Positions 23,966 to 36,204 of a stretch of DNA of 64,000 nt are shown here, in pieces. This DNA is from Solenopsis invicta. Lineage: Eukaryota > Arthropoda > Insecta > Hymenoptera > Formicidae. Made by a program: the position numbers and the translations under genes. The notes under the pieces were generated by a model. It saw only the letters and a list, made by a program, of their open reading frames with translations, did no database searches and was not told where the DNA came from. Within the stretch, counting starts at the first letter, position 1. Every line of letters begins with the position of its first letter. The stretch lies in contig NC_052672.1 in the NCBI RefSeq assembly GCF_016802725.1, positions 3,068,749 to 3,132,748 of the forward strand. The letters are read 5' to 3'.

Positions 23966-25340
23966 TTTATTTTTAAATGATATTTCTTGTTTATCTGTAA
24001 TTGTAGCACGTGATACATACAATTGTTGCGTGTAATTAAAATTCATCTCACGTTTCCAAGCAAGGAGCAATTCTAAGATTAGTAATCCAAGCGCATCACA
24101 AGGCGTCCCTCGTAAAGGCAAAGCGCAGAATACTATTTAATTATTTCCATCAAATAATCGTTATTATTCCACTTATATTCCGTTTACAAACTTGGGTTAT
24201 TCGATTTAATTACAAGTTAATACACAAATTTTATCGTTGAAATAACTAAACCATTGCATGAAATTATGATCGCAATGCAGAATTTACTATTTATTACTCA
24301 AATTATGTGCTCAATAAATACTTGCAGTATTTGCATATCTCGTTTGTTTTAAATAACTCTCCTCAAAAATAAAAAAATATTTCGAAATATTTCACTCGGA
24401 ATTTATACGATATACGTTAACACAAAATTTGAAAATCATTGATGAAAGGAATTACTTGAATAACAGAAATTCATAATCATGATAAATATTCACACATTAA
24501 TGAGTTATATTAATAAATTATAAAATTTAACTAAGAGCAAAGCTTGTTTTTTTGTACGTATCTTTATTAACATGTGCGATTGCTTGTAATCTTCTTTTGA
24601 TATTGTTACAAATAAATTTTTATCTATTTTTGAGATTTGTCGGCATTTTCTTAGTTATCGTATTTATCACAAATTATATTCTCTTATTACAATTTCATTT
24701 TACTCTACGAGCACTTCTACGCTGCAGAACAATTCCGAATAATAAACGACTAATTGGAGAAACAGCACGTACGCATATACATGTGTACATCGTGTCTTTT
24801 AAAAGCTGCCCGCGCGTCACATTATATACCTTTTTCACCTCGTTCCACTTACAAGGGTACAATGCCCACGCAATGGGAATATTTAATGACCTCCCACGGG
24901 ATTAAACTTCGGAAACGGAAATAATGCGATCCCCGCGGCGGCACAGAGCACTTACCAACAAAGCCAGCTTATTCTTCGTAGAAATCTAATTTTCCATATT
25001 GGCTTCGCCTGAAAATATAATGTATCGCAAACATAAACGCCTTCAATGTGCTATCTCGACAGCGTAATGCAGTTTCCATTTGGAATGAAAATCTCCAAAG
25101 TGCGATAATTCCCTAACAAGACAATTCCCTTTCATTATCTTATTGCCTCAGTCGAAATTTTGATTTTATTTTGTATGTACAAATTTCATCAAATTTGAAT
25201 AATTAACGTAAGTTTTTGAAATATGATAAACAACTTTATCTTCTGAATGAGTACTTATTTTCATTTTCTCAATGTTGGGAATCAAAGGAAAACCTTGTTA
25301 AAATCTCTAAGAAGATTTTAAAATGCTATATGCATTTTCA
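23966..25340. other. Intergenic, no gene recognized
   Basis: A 117-codon frame at 24552-24905 is hydrophobic at its start but shows no family pattern, no splice support and no homologous copy. A small GC-rich patch lies at 24880-24990. Treated as non-coding. Confidence 0.4.
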
Positions 25341-25516
25341 TACGAAGAAAATTTTCTCTTATATAATACTCTTAAAATCATAAATCATGACAGTCGTGGA
25401 ACTGTATGGAACTTCAAAGAATTTTACTAAAATCATAGTAAAATTTATCCTATACTTACTGTCCCACAACTAATATAATTTTGAGAGTAAAAGATAAGAA
25501 AAATTTTCTTTGTGTA
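25341..25516. mobile_element. MITE-like inverted-repeat element
   Basis: The left end is tacgaagaaaattttctctt and the right end is its inverted copy (reads tacacaaagaaaattttctt when reversed). Further inward blocks, actcttaaaat/attttgagagt, also pair. About 176 bp, non-coding. Confidence 0.65.
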
Positions 25517-26567
25517 AAAAATAAATATTTAATTCAAATATTAAAAATATTGCAATATTAAATGTAATAATGTAATACATACATTGTAACAATATTGCTA
25601 TAATGTAGCAATGGTATTGCAATATTATTGAAAAGTTATTGAAGTGATGAAATTGATAGAAATTATATTTAGTTTACATATTACGGTATTTAATATTAAT
25701 AAAATTATGCTTATCTAATGCATTTTTGCTTGAGAAGAAAGAATTTAGCAGAAAAAGTGTTGCTTTACCCCAGGAAAAGTAATAATATTAACCTGTGATG
25801 CGATTTAAGAGACCGGCTGCCTAAATCGCATTATTTAAAAGCTTCTTAAAAATCGCCATTTAAAAATTTATGACAATACATAAAATTTCGAAAAAAGTCA
25901 ATATGAAAGAAGAAATGTTGTACTTTATTATGACGTAAGAAAATTTAAAATATTCCTCATAATCTCTTAGTTATAAGCCCTTATGTCAAAAGTGGTGCAA
26001 TTTTAGCAACCTATATTATATTAAAATATTTTCAATTCTACAATTTTATGCTTACTTGTATACTCTCTGAAGCCCAATAAAGGTATTCTATTTTAAAATT
26101 GGCATATTTATCCAATTTAAAACCCGTTTTACGCATTTCCGATTGGTTGTTTTGTTAATTTAATAATTGTTTATTTGTTTATCATTATATTATAATATAA
26201 ATATTTATTAAATTTGTAAAAAAATGGCTGTGGAAGAAAAAAGCGCGCGTGGTTATGTCCTGGTATTAATAAAAAAATAAAAGGATAGCCAAAACGGTGA
26301 AAACTTAGTTCCCACGAGTACCATATTTTTTTTTAACTTTTGTGCACTTTTACGTTGAGAATAATGCAAACAAATAATCCTGCAGTTTTATCGTATTTAT
26401 GGATATTTATATTGTAGTTTTTAATTTTAACTTCGCTCATGTCTAGAAATTATTGTATATTACAAAAAAGTATAGCAAACGCATAGAGTCGTACTCTATT
26501 GTGGTAACCTAAGGTTAAGATAATAATAATATGTGATATATAACGTGTTTATATATAAATAAATATA
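25517..26567. other. Intergenic, nothing recognized
   Basis: AT-rich. A run of attgcaatatt/attgtaacaatatt words at about 25545-25635 resembles the interior of the Harbinger-type MITE at 14.1-14.3 kb. No terminal repeats survive here. Confidence 0.45.
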
Positions 26568-27117
26568 TAGAGTGTCTCACACCCACCGAACAATATTTTA
26601 ATAGCGTATTCTGAAGATAGAATAGAATAAAAAATCCTACAAAAATGTCAAGACAATAATTTTTGAATTATAACTGATCAAAGATTGTTAGTAATGTCGT
26701 GTAGAATTCGCGCTCAGATTTATAGTTATACAACACGCACATTGGTTTATCAAAAACGCAAAAATTGTTGTTTCTCAATGTGAAACTATTAAAATTAATA
26801 ACAGTAAAAACAGTATTAAAATTAATAGCAATGTTATTATATCAGTATTATTAATGTTCTTAGCACCGATAAAATACTATTAAAGACCGCTTTACGGGAG
26901 TGACTGTTAAACTTTAAATTATTAAGAGTAAGAAACTGATAATGTATTACTAATTTTATGATTTATGATTATCCTGATGTTTCGTAGATATGTTTATATA
27001 TTTAGAACTTACTAATACTCAATTTTGATTAAAAACTACAATTATAATGCTATTATCCAAGTTTGATTATAAGATGAAATGATAATTAAACAAAAGAATT
27101 GTAATTTTGCAACAATA

Positions 27118-27283
27118 TACAGGGCGAATCACAATAGTTGTCCCAACGTTTTACCGTAAGAGATAACTTACCGACTGCAACTGTAAGGCTGAAGTCTCAA
27201 GGATTGATATTTTTCACGTAACGCGTATAGTATCTCTTATAGTAAAACGTAAAAACGTTGGAACAACCATTATTCACCTTGTA
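27118..27283. mobile_element. MITE of the tacagggcga family, copy 1
   Basis: The left end is tacagggcgaatcacaatag followed by ttgtcccaacgttttacc. The right end is the inverted copy, ending caccttgta. TA at each edge suggests a Tc1/mariner-type target. It is nested in the 2.1-kb element and related to the MITE at 49132-49316. Confidence 0.8.
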
Positions 27284-28214
27284 CATAATGTTGCATACAT
27301 ATTTATAAAGCATTCGTATAATAAAAATCCAAGAATTCAATAATGTATTATTTAAATGTTTGTGTTAACCATCGCAAATTTCTATGTATAATCGATATTA
27401 TCATCGCTCTTCATTACCGTTGAGCCCGCTGGCCCCACTTAGCAGTCACGAAAATTTATCCGTGACCGACCGTCTGCAATATCTCGTCGGTGTTCTTAGG
27501 AATCAGCTACGTAATAAAAATCAATATTAACTGTGAAGTCAATAGAGGAGAAGACGAGAGTAATATGGTACCCAATTTTATTTTATTAAATATTTTTCAT
27601 TAATTTATTATCAGTATTTTATATTGAAACTTGAACGATTATATTCATCAGAGTGTTGTTTAGTGTAATAGATTTTAGGCTCAAAGTAATAAAATATTTA
27701 TTTCTTAGGACATGATTTATAAAAATGTGACACACACTATAATTGGTGAATAAGAAAAAGTGGTGGTAATATGGCTAGTCCAAAAATAATTAAAAAAAAA
27801 AATCAGTTAAAATTAGTTTAGTTTAAAAAGATGTATTTTGTATGAAAAAATATTTTTTAAATTTTTTATTGTTCCTGAAGATGGAAGAAATTTCCTGATT
27901 TAACATTTTCCTGTGTTCAATGACTTTAGAAGATATCATTAAAAATATCTTTCTCCCTGTTTAACATTAAACAACTAACATAAAATGATATCTTTATTAT
28001 TTCTGATCATCGCACTTTAAAGCAATCGATTTATCGAAGAAATATTTTGATATAAAAATTTTGTTTAAAAAATTATATTAATAAAATTCCTTGTTATTGT
28101 TTGACTTTGTATAAACTTGACTCGAAATGTGTACACCCAAATTAAAAGTTAAATAACAAGAAAACACTCAAATAGGCATACATTTGTGTTATAATACACT
28201 CAAGTTTAAAAACA

Positions 28215-28450
28215 ATGAGCAAGTACGTGTAATTAAGTGCCAAAATATACCTTGAAAAAGTTTAAAAGTGCTCTAAAGTAAAAATGCCTTATAACAATTG
28301 TTAGGTATTGTCATATTAACGCCACTAGAAAACGACGAATTACTAATTAAATGATTTCATAAACAATTGTTAGAATTTGTCACCAATAATAGAAATAATG
28401 GGGGTAGGGCATAATACCCATACTCGTAGCCATAATACCCTCTTCTGCTC
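28215..28450. repeat. Dispersed repeat, copy 1 (partner 39440-39670)
   Basis: Shared blocks with the partner are tacgtgtaatt, gaaaaagttt.aaa.tgctc, ttataacaa.tgtt and catattaacgccact. It lies inside the 2.1-kb element, so the partner is probably a fragment of another copy of that element. Confidence 0.65.
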
Positions 28451-28645
28451 TAATAAATGATGAACCAATATGCGTGCTGTATAACTGCAGGCCTGAACGC
28501 CCAAATTCTACGCCACCACTAATCTTTGATCAGTTCTAATTCAAAAACTATTGTAGACTCGTCATTTTTGTATAAAGATTTTTTACTCTACTTTATCTCC
28601 AGAATACGCTATTAAAATATTATTTGGTAGTTGGAAGACACCCTA

Positions 28646-29507
28646 ATACATATTTGCATATAAAAATACATTACACATTACATATTACTACTATCTTAAC
28701 TCTATATTGATAGTATTTTTTTAAAGATAAGTATATTCCGAGTTGTGAGACTTCAAAGTTACACTGTTATAAATACATCAAAATCTATTAGAAACAACTT
28801 CGTTTATTTTGAAGCCAAAATGCAATGATGTTGACCAGTGTAATAAGATTATTTTCTTTAAATTTTGTCCGTTATATTAAATTATCAATTTTTAAATTTT
28901 GACGCGAGAATCAAACTCAACAATCTCAAAACTTTTAGACAACTTTTAGACAACAAGATTTTCCATAAGTTACTTTATTAACAAGCTCCCATCTTCAAGA
29001 AATGCATTGTTTAGAAAAGCTTGCAAAAATCTCTCGATAATTAAGGCATAATATTTAGTAAAATCATGAAATTTTATTAATGTCAGTTGCAAAGCTGCTA
29101 TTTAAAAATATTGTTATAAATTCAACATAAAAAGATTTTGCATAAGATTATTTTATGTATGTCCCTTTAAAAGATGTTTTTTTTGGGAAATGAAAATACA
29201 TATACGTATTTACTACGTTTTCAATATGGAAGTATATAACAAAAATGTAAACTTTGCGAGCTCTGAAACTACTTGTAATTAAATTTCAAAGAAAAGTTGC
29301 AAGAGGGAAAAGTTTACTCGGCTGCAACAAAATCGCAACTTGCGTTAAATGTACTTCCTTTATGTCGTTTTTTTATGCATCCTACATTACAATTAAGGAA
29401 TCTAAATAAAAAATGCTATTGGTATCCACAGCTGATTTTGTAATAAAATATAAGATCACAAATAATTTCTAGAATTATAGAATCTTTTACTTCTTCTGGA
29501 ACATTAT
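28646..29507. other. Intergenic, nothing recognized
   Basis: AT-rich unique DNA between two elements; no open frame of note. Confidence 0.5.
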
Positions 29508-29798
29508 GGTAATCCCGAGGGGGAATTTACAACCCAAAATTTTGTACACCAATGCCGATTTTTGGCATTGCTGTAAAACACTGCCGACATTTTTGTACAC
29601 TGCCGACAATGCTTATTGTTAGTCAATGCCTACAATGCCGTCAATTCTATATTAAAATCAAGGCAATGCCATGCAATTATGAACACTACCGCGTGCCCAT
29701 TATCATACACCAATGCCTGCACAAGAATTCTAAAGCTTTCCCGAAGTATTCTACACAATTATACAAAAAACTTCCAAAAATTTTATTTACGAACTGTA

Positions 29799-30050
29799 TC
29801 TATACATTTTAATGTAATTGCACATTATTATGTGCTGTCTTATGCATATAACTTCAAACAATGGAACACTAAAAATAATAATAAAAATAATCAAAATAAT
29901 GACCTTGATATTGTATTTGTTTGTAATCAAAATAAATTTTAAACATTCTTCTTTAAAAATTCTATACATTTTACTGTAATTGCACATTATTATGTGATGT
30001 CTTATGCATAGGTATACCTAACTTCAAACAATAGAATACTAAAAATAACA
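29799..30050. repeat. Internal duplication inside the 8-bp-TSD element (period about 162 bp)
   Basis: The block tctatacattttaatgtaat through gcacattattatgtg and aacttcaaacaatggaa starts at 29799 and recurs from 29961 with few differences. It is a direct duplication within the element's non-coding middle. Confidence 0.8.
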
Positions 30051-30369
30051 ATGTCTGTTAAGTTAGCACCCCCACCACAAAAAATCGAAACGCCACTTAT
30101 GCCAAAATTAAGTGCTTTTTATGTGCTAATTATGTACCCTATTTGAAATTTTTGTGCTCGAGCGGTTTAGCAGGAAAATGAGATTGAAGGTGGGGGTGCC
30201 AGCTTAACGTTAAGCCAGCACCAACTCATATAAATAATTAATAAAATAAAAAAATAAATACACTAGAATTAAGTGCTTTTTATGTGCTTTCCAACGATAT
30301 ATAAATAAATGTTCATACTCAATCTCTTCGACCAGAAAATCGTCCCGAAAGTACGAATACACATTAACG

Positions 30370-30670
30370 GTACAAGAGTAAAGTACCAGAAAGAAAGCAA
30401 TTCTGAAACTGATTATAGGCTTAAAATATTCTCCTATTTATGTGCTTTCGAAATATGCAAGACCAGATTTTTGTGCTCAACCACGTGATCGAAAAACCGA
30501 CCCTGAAGTGAGCACCCCACCGTTCAGGTACAAGAGTAAACTACCAGAAAGAAAGCAATTATGAAATTGATTATAGGCTTAAAATATTCTTTTATTTATG
30601 TACTTTCGGAATATGCAAGAAAAAATTTTTGTGCTCAACCTCATGATCGAAAAACCGACTCTGAAGTGAG
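30370..30670. repeat. Second internal duplication, period 158 bp
   Basis: A unit starting gtacaagagtaaagtaccag (30370) recurs at 30528. Both copies run through gattataggcttaaaatatt and gatcgaaaaaccga. These copies lie mostly in the part deleted from the short derivative at 38.8 kb. Confidence 0.85.
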
Positions 30671-30796
30671 CTCACCACTCCCCAACCACTGACGACAATG
30701 CCGTCAATATTATAGGTCACTGCTTACTTTTTTCGGCAGTCCACTGCCGAAATTTTGTACACCAATGCCGGCTGTGAATTTCCCCTCGGGTAATCC

Positions 30797-32659
30797 TTAA
30801 TCGGTAATCCAAATATATGCCGTATTGTAAAACGGTCCTTATCTCAAACGATCAGAGGACACATAAACTCGTAGAAACAAAAGGATTTCGCGACTTTGAG
30901 ATCAGCAAAGCCGAAATAATCGAAACCCATATTTTGAATTCGTAAAACGTTTAATGCAATCGTTAATTAGTCGAGATGTCAAACTCAATGTGAAGTGGCC
31001 ATATATGCTAGCAGTGACGAAACGCGGCGCGTAACAATGGCTCACTTTGACGGAAACGATAATCGATTACGGTTACCGTATCATGCCGTGTTACTGACGA
31101 TGCGCAGTTCTACCGTAATCCCTCGAAAACATCCGCATAACTAAATATTGTACCAAGCCGAAACAAACGTCTGGTAATCTCTTAGTAATCCGCTTATTGT
31201 TACGCCGAAACGCTATTGCCAATGTGCTCTTGTCCTTTGAGTCTGCGAAACGCAATCGGTTTCGCAATTCTGCTCTGAGTATCCTTTCTTTCGGCATCTA
31301 TTGTAGTATCAATGCGCCAATATCACTCGTCTGAGATATTTATGACACCAACAATGCCAAGAGACTCGATGATGGAAAGATGATGGATGCGCACTGCCAC
31401 GACGATTCAGATATGTAGCCATTGTAAAATACTACATCACGCTTCAAAAAGCATATCGATAGGCAAAAGAAAAGTTTGTAACAATGAAGAATGTCGAACA
31501 ATGCTATTTCCTTCTTTTGTCAGTACTATCTTTTGAAAAGAGTGTGTAATATTCCCAAAAATAAGGAATTTTTTTAGCAATCCTAGATAACGCACAATAT
31601 AAAAGGAGAGAATCAAAAGATACGAACATATTATGTTCCATTCTCATGTTCGATTTGTTTGAATTAAACAACTAGAGTATCCTGTTTAAATAATTTATTT
31701 TTATTAATACGTTCTTGAATTTACTTATGTACTCGTATTAGTTAATTACCATTAATCACCATTAATTACCATTAATCGTTTGGTGACTGAAAAATATTCG
31801 AAAAAAAGAAGTACACGTACTACGTGCAATCACAATAATCAATAAAAGTTTTCCTTCTTTTATAAATTGTTTAATGTACCCACATTTTCACGAATTTACT
31901 CACGCATTGATGGATGAAATGATGCATTCACGAACATATACTTCATGATAATAATCAGATGAGTTATATTGTTACTTCACTATAACAATATAATTCATAT
32001 GTTTGTTGTCATCAAGCAGTTTTTTTTATCGAGTAACGTGTGCAGTGTATGTAACGCATTTTTTTTTCAAATGTTTTTATGTCGTCGAATAATTAATCGA
32101 CAGTGATTAATAATGATAAAAAAGAATTGGGTTACGCCACGTCAACGAGTTCATTCTTTCATTACTATCGACGTCCTTGGAAAATAGGAATGTGCAGTCG
32201 AATCGAGAGAAATACGAATCATCAAATCAAGTATCGACAGGTTGATATACGTAGGTAGAAGTCATCGAGACACTAAGAGGAAAACGGTGACAATAGTAAC
32301 GCGGCCGCCCTCAGAATAATAGATCTTATCCTCACCATCCTCCCTTGTCTTTGGCTGAAACAAATAAAACAGTAACCAATGTTGCCCTACATCGGAATTC
32401 TGTAACTCTTAACGACAGTATCGATATTACATTGCGCAGATATTATATACAGTAAAAAAGCTATGTAATGATATTAACACTATTGGAAAAAGTTACAGAA
32501 TTTTGCTTCTGAGGCCGATTCCCAAGCGGCCCGTTCAGCCATTTGGGCTGCTTCCCAAGTTTAATGGTGTTTAACATTCAGTGCGATAGCAGGAACGTAA
32601 TCGCAACAAAACTTTTATTACGACAGAGGTGCGCGTCATTTCGCGATTCTTCTTCTTCA

Positions 32660-32660
<1 letters not shown>
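30797..32660. other. Intergenic; CpG-richer patch at about 30900-31320
   Basis: The patch has less AT and many CG steps. A 68-codon minus-strand frame (31091-31297) has no motif. A short 13-bp tandem repeat (attaccattaatc type) lies at about 31744-31783. A small stem (aagcggccc/gggctgctt) lies at 32523-32554. No gene is supported. Confidence 0.4.

Positions 32661-32661
<1 letters not shown>

Positions 32662-32708
<47 letters not shown>
32662..32708. repeat. (CT)n microsatellite
   Basis: An uninterrupted CT run after a short imperfect ttctctcttt lead. Confidence 0.97.
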
Positions 32709-32711
<3 letters not shown>

Positions 32712-33439
32712 CCTTCCTTTCTCGCTTCTTTGACGATGGTCATTAAAACTAAAATGAAAGAAAGGAATATGGGTAAAAGAAAATGGAGAAAGCGTGGAAC
32801 TTTCTAATTACGCAACTTTGAGGCATTTAGGAAAGAGGTATAAACTCTGATTCAAATAGCTAAAAATGGATTTTACAAATCAACCTTTGATAACTTTAAA
32901 GAACCTAGTTTGGAGGAACCTGAGACACTTTGGTGTTACTCCCAAACTTCATGATTTTTTTTTTTGTTACAAATTTACACTATCAGCACAGACTCTCGAT
33001 ATTCAGGTGACTTGATTTGCTTAAGACCAAAATCTTTTTGAGAGACAAATAAACAAACCTGTCTGTGACAAGTTTGTAAATTTGATCGCCTAAACGAGCA
33101 TTGAAAAGTGTCACTTGATGAGATATACAAACTATCCTATCAAGATAAACACTTGTAGACGCATAAGATCATAAATTTGGGCAATTGACATGTTACCATC
33201 TGGAAGAGAGGACTTGTTTATAAAATTAAGTAGCCGCCAAAACCAAATATGGAAGTCATAACCTAAATAGTTTACTTCCATTCTTAATAATGCTAATATT
33301 GCACGTTTAATCCTAAGACGAGAGAGGTACGATACTCCTTGAATACTTTTCATCAACGATTAGTTAAGTCCAATTAGAGACGTTTTGATAGGTATTGCTT
33401 GAGTTTGAAAAGAGATTATATTCGTTAGATCCTCCCACA

Positions 33440-33781
33440 TTTTCCAATATAAAAAAAGCTGACACAGAGGACGAAAACAGTCAGAAGCTAACAATTAAAC
33501 GTCTGAAGTCAGAATTCACGCTCACTCCGCGTCAGAGTCTTAGTTTTTCGCGAGCCTCGTAGTTTCTCTCCGCGAGTTCGTGCACAAGACCAGCATTCCG
33601 ACAACTGTGGGTTAAAACCAATCAACCGTGCACAGAGGCCAACCTAAGCATTAAGACCTATAATTAACCCAGAACTTGCTAGGCTCACCAGCACCCAACC
33701 GAAAAAGCTTCTGTATCAGCAAGTACTGAATGACTATCCTTATCCATACCTTTTTTTCTTTTTTCTCTTTTTGAAAGATTG

Positions 33782-33815
<34 letters not shown>

Positions 33816-33860
33816 TCAATAAACTTTTTTAATTATTGTAATCACTGTGCGTTGTAACCG
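33440..33860 (+). repeat. LTR-like promoter/terminator segment (candidate solo LTR)
   Basis: A TATA-like ccaatataaaaaaagctgac (about 33448) is followed about 25-30 nt later by an initiator-like aacagtcag. A GC-richer leader comes next, then a poly-pyrimidine tract, and aataaa at about 33819 before a gt-rich stretch. This TATA-initiator-polyA order over ~400 bp resembles the U3/R/U5 of an insect LTR retrotransposon. I could not find matching TG...CA ends, a second LTR, or a target duplication, so it could also be an ordinary promoter and noncoding transcript. Confidence 0.35.
33782..33808. repeat. (CT)n microsatellite
   Basis: A pure CT dinucleotide run inside the LTR-like segment. Confidence 0.95.
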
Positions 33861-33880
33861 TTCATCTTATTCCTTCAAGT

Positions 33881-33957
33881 TATTCTCGCTATTTGGATTT
33901 AGCTCCGGCTAGACTCGTAGCGTCCTATTCCCGCTATTTGGGTTTAGCTCCGGCTAG
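33881..33957. repeat. 45-bp tandem duplication
   Basis: The block tattctcgctatttggattt followed by agctccggctag occurs at 33881 and again at 33926 with two changes. It lies just after the LTR-like segment. Confidence 0.9.
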
Positions 33958-34289
33958 TTGTAAAGAGTGGAAAAAGTTGTGTTTTTTTGCACAGCAAATT
34001 TAACCATCGGTACAATTATATACGGGAATATAGAGAGAGTCTCTGTTGTGAACAGGCAGTTTAACTCCCAGTGAAAACTGAAAGTGAAGGTTTGGAATAA
34101 TTAGCGTTAAAATAGAGCCAAGGCAGAGATACAAGTGAATCATTGTAATTTAATAATGAGCGCCACCTGAGTGAATGGACAGGTGGCAAAATTACGGAGT
34201 CGATAATATAATGCTTATTATTACTAAATGATAATGAGTATAGGATAGAGTTAAAACCCAAGGACATGTTATATGTCGACAGGAAAAAC

Positions 34290-35600
34290 ATTAAATTAAA
34301 CGAAAGAAGTTAAATGTGTGCCATGTGATAAGCTATTGCTCCCAGAGCTGTATCAAGCTTTATAAAGTATATAATCAAGAAAATAAATTTGTTAGGGAAA
34401 CGGAAGTATTTTTAATAAAATCAAGTACGAATGAAAGCAATGGAGTAAGCGAGAGCAGTAGAGAACGAAAGACATTAGATTCTAAAGATCGAATATCGGA
34501 AAGTACTATGGATAATAAAATAAATACTATTTATAAACTGATAAAAACAGATGAAGAACGAGATGATAGGAAAAGATTTAATTAAAGAAACAATAACGAA
34601 AGCTGTGGCTGAAGAGATGGATAGGTAAGACAGGAAATACAAACCTGGAAAAATTCTCAACTTGAGTCGCTTGTAAGTATATAATGTAATAAAAAAGAAG
34701 TAAAGAAATTAGGTGATCTTCTACCAATTATGGGACCAAACATATTAGAAGCAGGGAAGAAAAAGAGTTATATACAGTTCTGTCTAATAAACAGGAAATT
34801 ATCAGGAATTGATTATCAAGTTATTGAAGGTAAATGATGCCAGCTCTAGTGAGGACACGAAGAGAGACATTAAAAATGAATTAATGTGACTAAAAATAAA
34901 ATAATGTGAATTAAGATTAGGAATAACGAAAATGAAGGATGCAACTAGATGAACAGTTGTAGAATGTAAGTATAATGATCAAGTAATATTGAACGAGAAA
35001 GTAACGAGCAACCTAAGCAAAAAATATGTTATAGCCCCGAGAAAGAAGAAATTAAAGATAAAGGTTTTTGATGTTGACAAAGAAGATTGCGAGTATGAGA
35101 AACAATTCTAAGAAAAAATTGAAGAACAGAATGGATTTACGAGGAATAGTATACGAGAAAAAGTTGTGTATAAATCGCAAAATGGAAACTCTCAACGAAC
35201 GACGATTATAGCGGAGATGGATGCCAAGATACATGAAACAATACTGGAAGAAGAAGAATAAAAATTGGTTGGAGTATATGTAAAATGCAGAACTATATAA
35301 AGATTTTAAGTTGAGTTTTAAATGTTGCGGTTATTATCACTTTACGAAAGACTGAAAGGAGAAAAGAACTTGCAAAAAATGTGTAGGAAAACATACGACA
35401 AAAGAGTATAAATGTGACATAACAAAATATGTGAATTGTGAAGAAAAAATTAAAAGTTTTGCACTCAAAAATATAAATTCAGATCATTCAGCATTTGATA
35501 AGAGTTGTCTATATTAAAAAAGAGAATTAGAAAAACAGAAAAAAGTAAATAGTAATTTATAGAAAATAGTACAATCTAAGAAGAGAAAGGGTAGATCAGT
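34290..35600 (+). pseudogene. LINE ORF1 (gag-like, zinc knuckles) remnant
   Basis: Broken frames read in order: SSREHKT-like basic N-region; IMGPNILEAGKKKSYIQF; then a gag-like block ending WKKY-like; then a Cys/His cluster. That cluster reads FKCCGYYHFTKD and TCKKCVGKHTTKEYKC, then KYVNCEEK, then NINSDHSAFDKSC. The C-x2-C...H...C spacing is typical of the zinc knuckles of ORF1 proteins in I/Jockey-type non-LTR retrotransposons, which bind element RNA. Many stops and frameshifts make it non-functional. It continues into an ORF2 endonuclease remnant. Confidence 0.75.
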
Positions 35601-35639
35601 TTGTTTAGATGTAAAAGGAATTTTTTAAACACAAGATGA

Positions 35640-36150
35640 AATAGAAAATGTACTTTTAGGGAAATTTAGGCCAAGTATAATAGGATTTACAGAGGCACAT
35701 TTAACACATATAGTTGAAGATTATGAATTAGAGATTAATGGATATGTATGTTTGAGAGGGGATTCAGAATCTAGAACAGAAGGACTATTATTAGATGTAG
35801 ATAAATCAATCAAATTTGAGATAACGGCAATGGATAAATGTGAAAAAAATTGACCGAAGAACAATAACAGTAAAAATTAGTAACCAGAGTTATAGAGGAA
35901 CGTTAATGTTAGTTTATCATTCACCTAGTGGTAGTGATGCTTTATGGATTTTCTAAAAAGAAAAAAACCATGTGATAATGATTTGTTGAATGATGGGGTT
36001 CTAACAATAGTTGATTCCGAGGAAGAATTAGTGTAATAGTATAAGTATTATTAGATTGGAGAAGTTATATGGATTGATCAAATTAAGTAATACTTTAGAT
36101 TTTAAGTACATTTATAAAATACAGCTACTGAAGCTAATAAAGATCAATCA
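35640..36150 (+). pseudogene. LINE ORF2 endonuclease remnant joined to the LINE 3' end
   Basis: Frames across 35640-35950 read LLGKFRPSIIGFTEAHLTH, then EINGYVCLRGDSESRTEG and YRGTLMLVYHSPSG. These match the N-terminal apurinic-type endonuclease pattern (FTEAHL with the catalytic Glu; later the YHSPS block). The reverse transcriptase is missing. From about 36010 the sequence looks like a 3' end, finishing in aataaagatcaatcaatcaa, a short-repeat tail of the kind found on I-type LINEs. A large internal deletion is inferred. A (CT)n tract follows directly. Confidence 0.7.
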
Positions 36151-36161
36151 ATCAATTTCTC

Positions 36162-36165
<4 letters not shown>

Positions 36166-36201
<36 letters not shown>
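36166..36201. repeat. (CT)n microsatellite after the LINE tail
   Basis: CT run of about 35 bp starting right behind the atcaatcaat tail. Confidence 0.95.

Positions 36202-36204
<3 letters not shown>

Larger units (their letters stand above)
26568..28645. mobile_element. 2.1-kb DNA element with about 120-bp inverted ends
   Basis: The left terminal repeat starts agagtgtctcacacccacc and runs through aatattttaatagcgtattc to gaactgatcaaagatt-like sequence. The right one (about 28515-28645) is the inverted copy, ending agacaccct. TA lies close to both edges. The 1.8 kb interior has no recognizable transposase. It contains a separate MITE (27118-27283), and its right part (28215-28450) has a diverged copy at 39440-39670. 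Confidence 0.75.
29516..30788. mobile_element. 1273-bp DNA element with perfect 8-bp target duplication
   Basis: The same 8 bp, ggtaatcc, lies directly before (29508-29515) and after (30789-30796). The ends are inverted: cgagggggaatttaca at the left, and cgaggggaaattcaca when the right end is reversed. Both ends also carry aaattttgtacaccaatgcc in direct orientation just inside, and tgccg words cluster at both ends like subterminal binding sites. An 8-bp duplication fits hAT or P-type elements; the family is not proven. The interior has no transposase and holds two internal duplications. The 86- and 108-codon frames at the left end are not convincing genes. Confidence 0.9.

Noticed and set aside
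24552..24905. 117-codon frame with hydrophobic start
   Set aside because: AT-rich codons make hydrophobic frames common; no motif, signal cleavage pattern or neighbour exon supports it.
29552..29942. 86- and 108-codon frames at the left end of the 8-bp-TSD element, repeated at 38831-39079
   Set aside because: Shared only because the DNA is shared; overlapping frames are both open and the short copy breaks the frame at the deletion junction.
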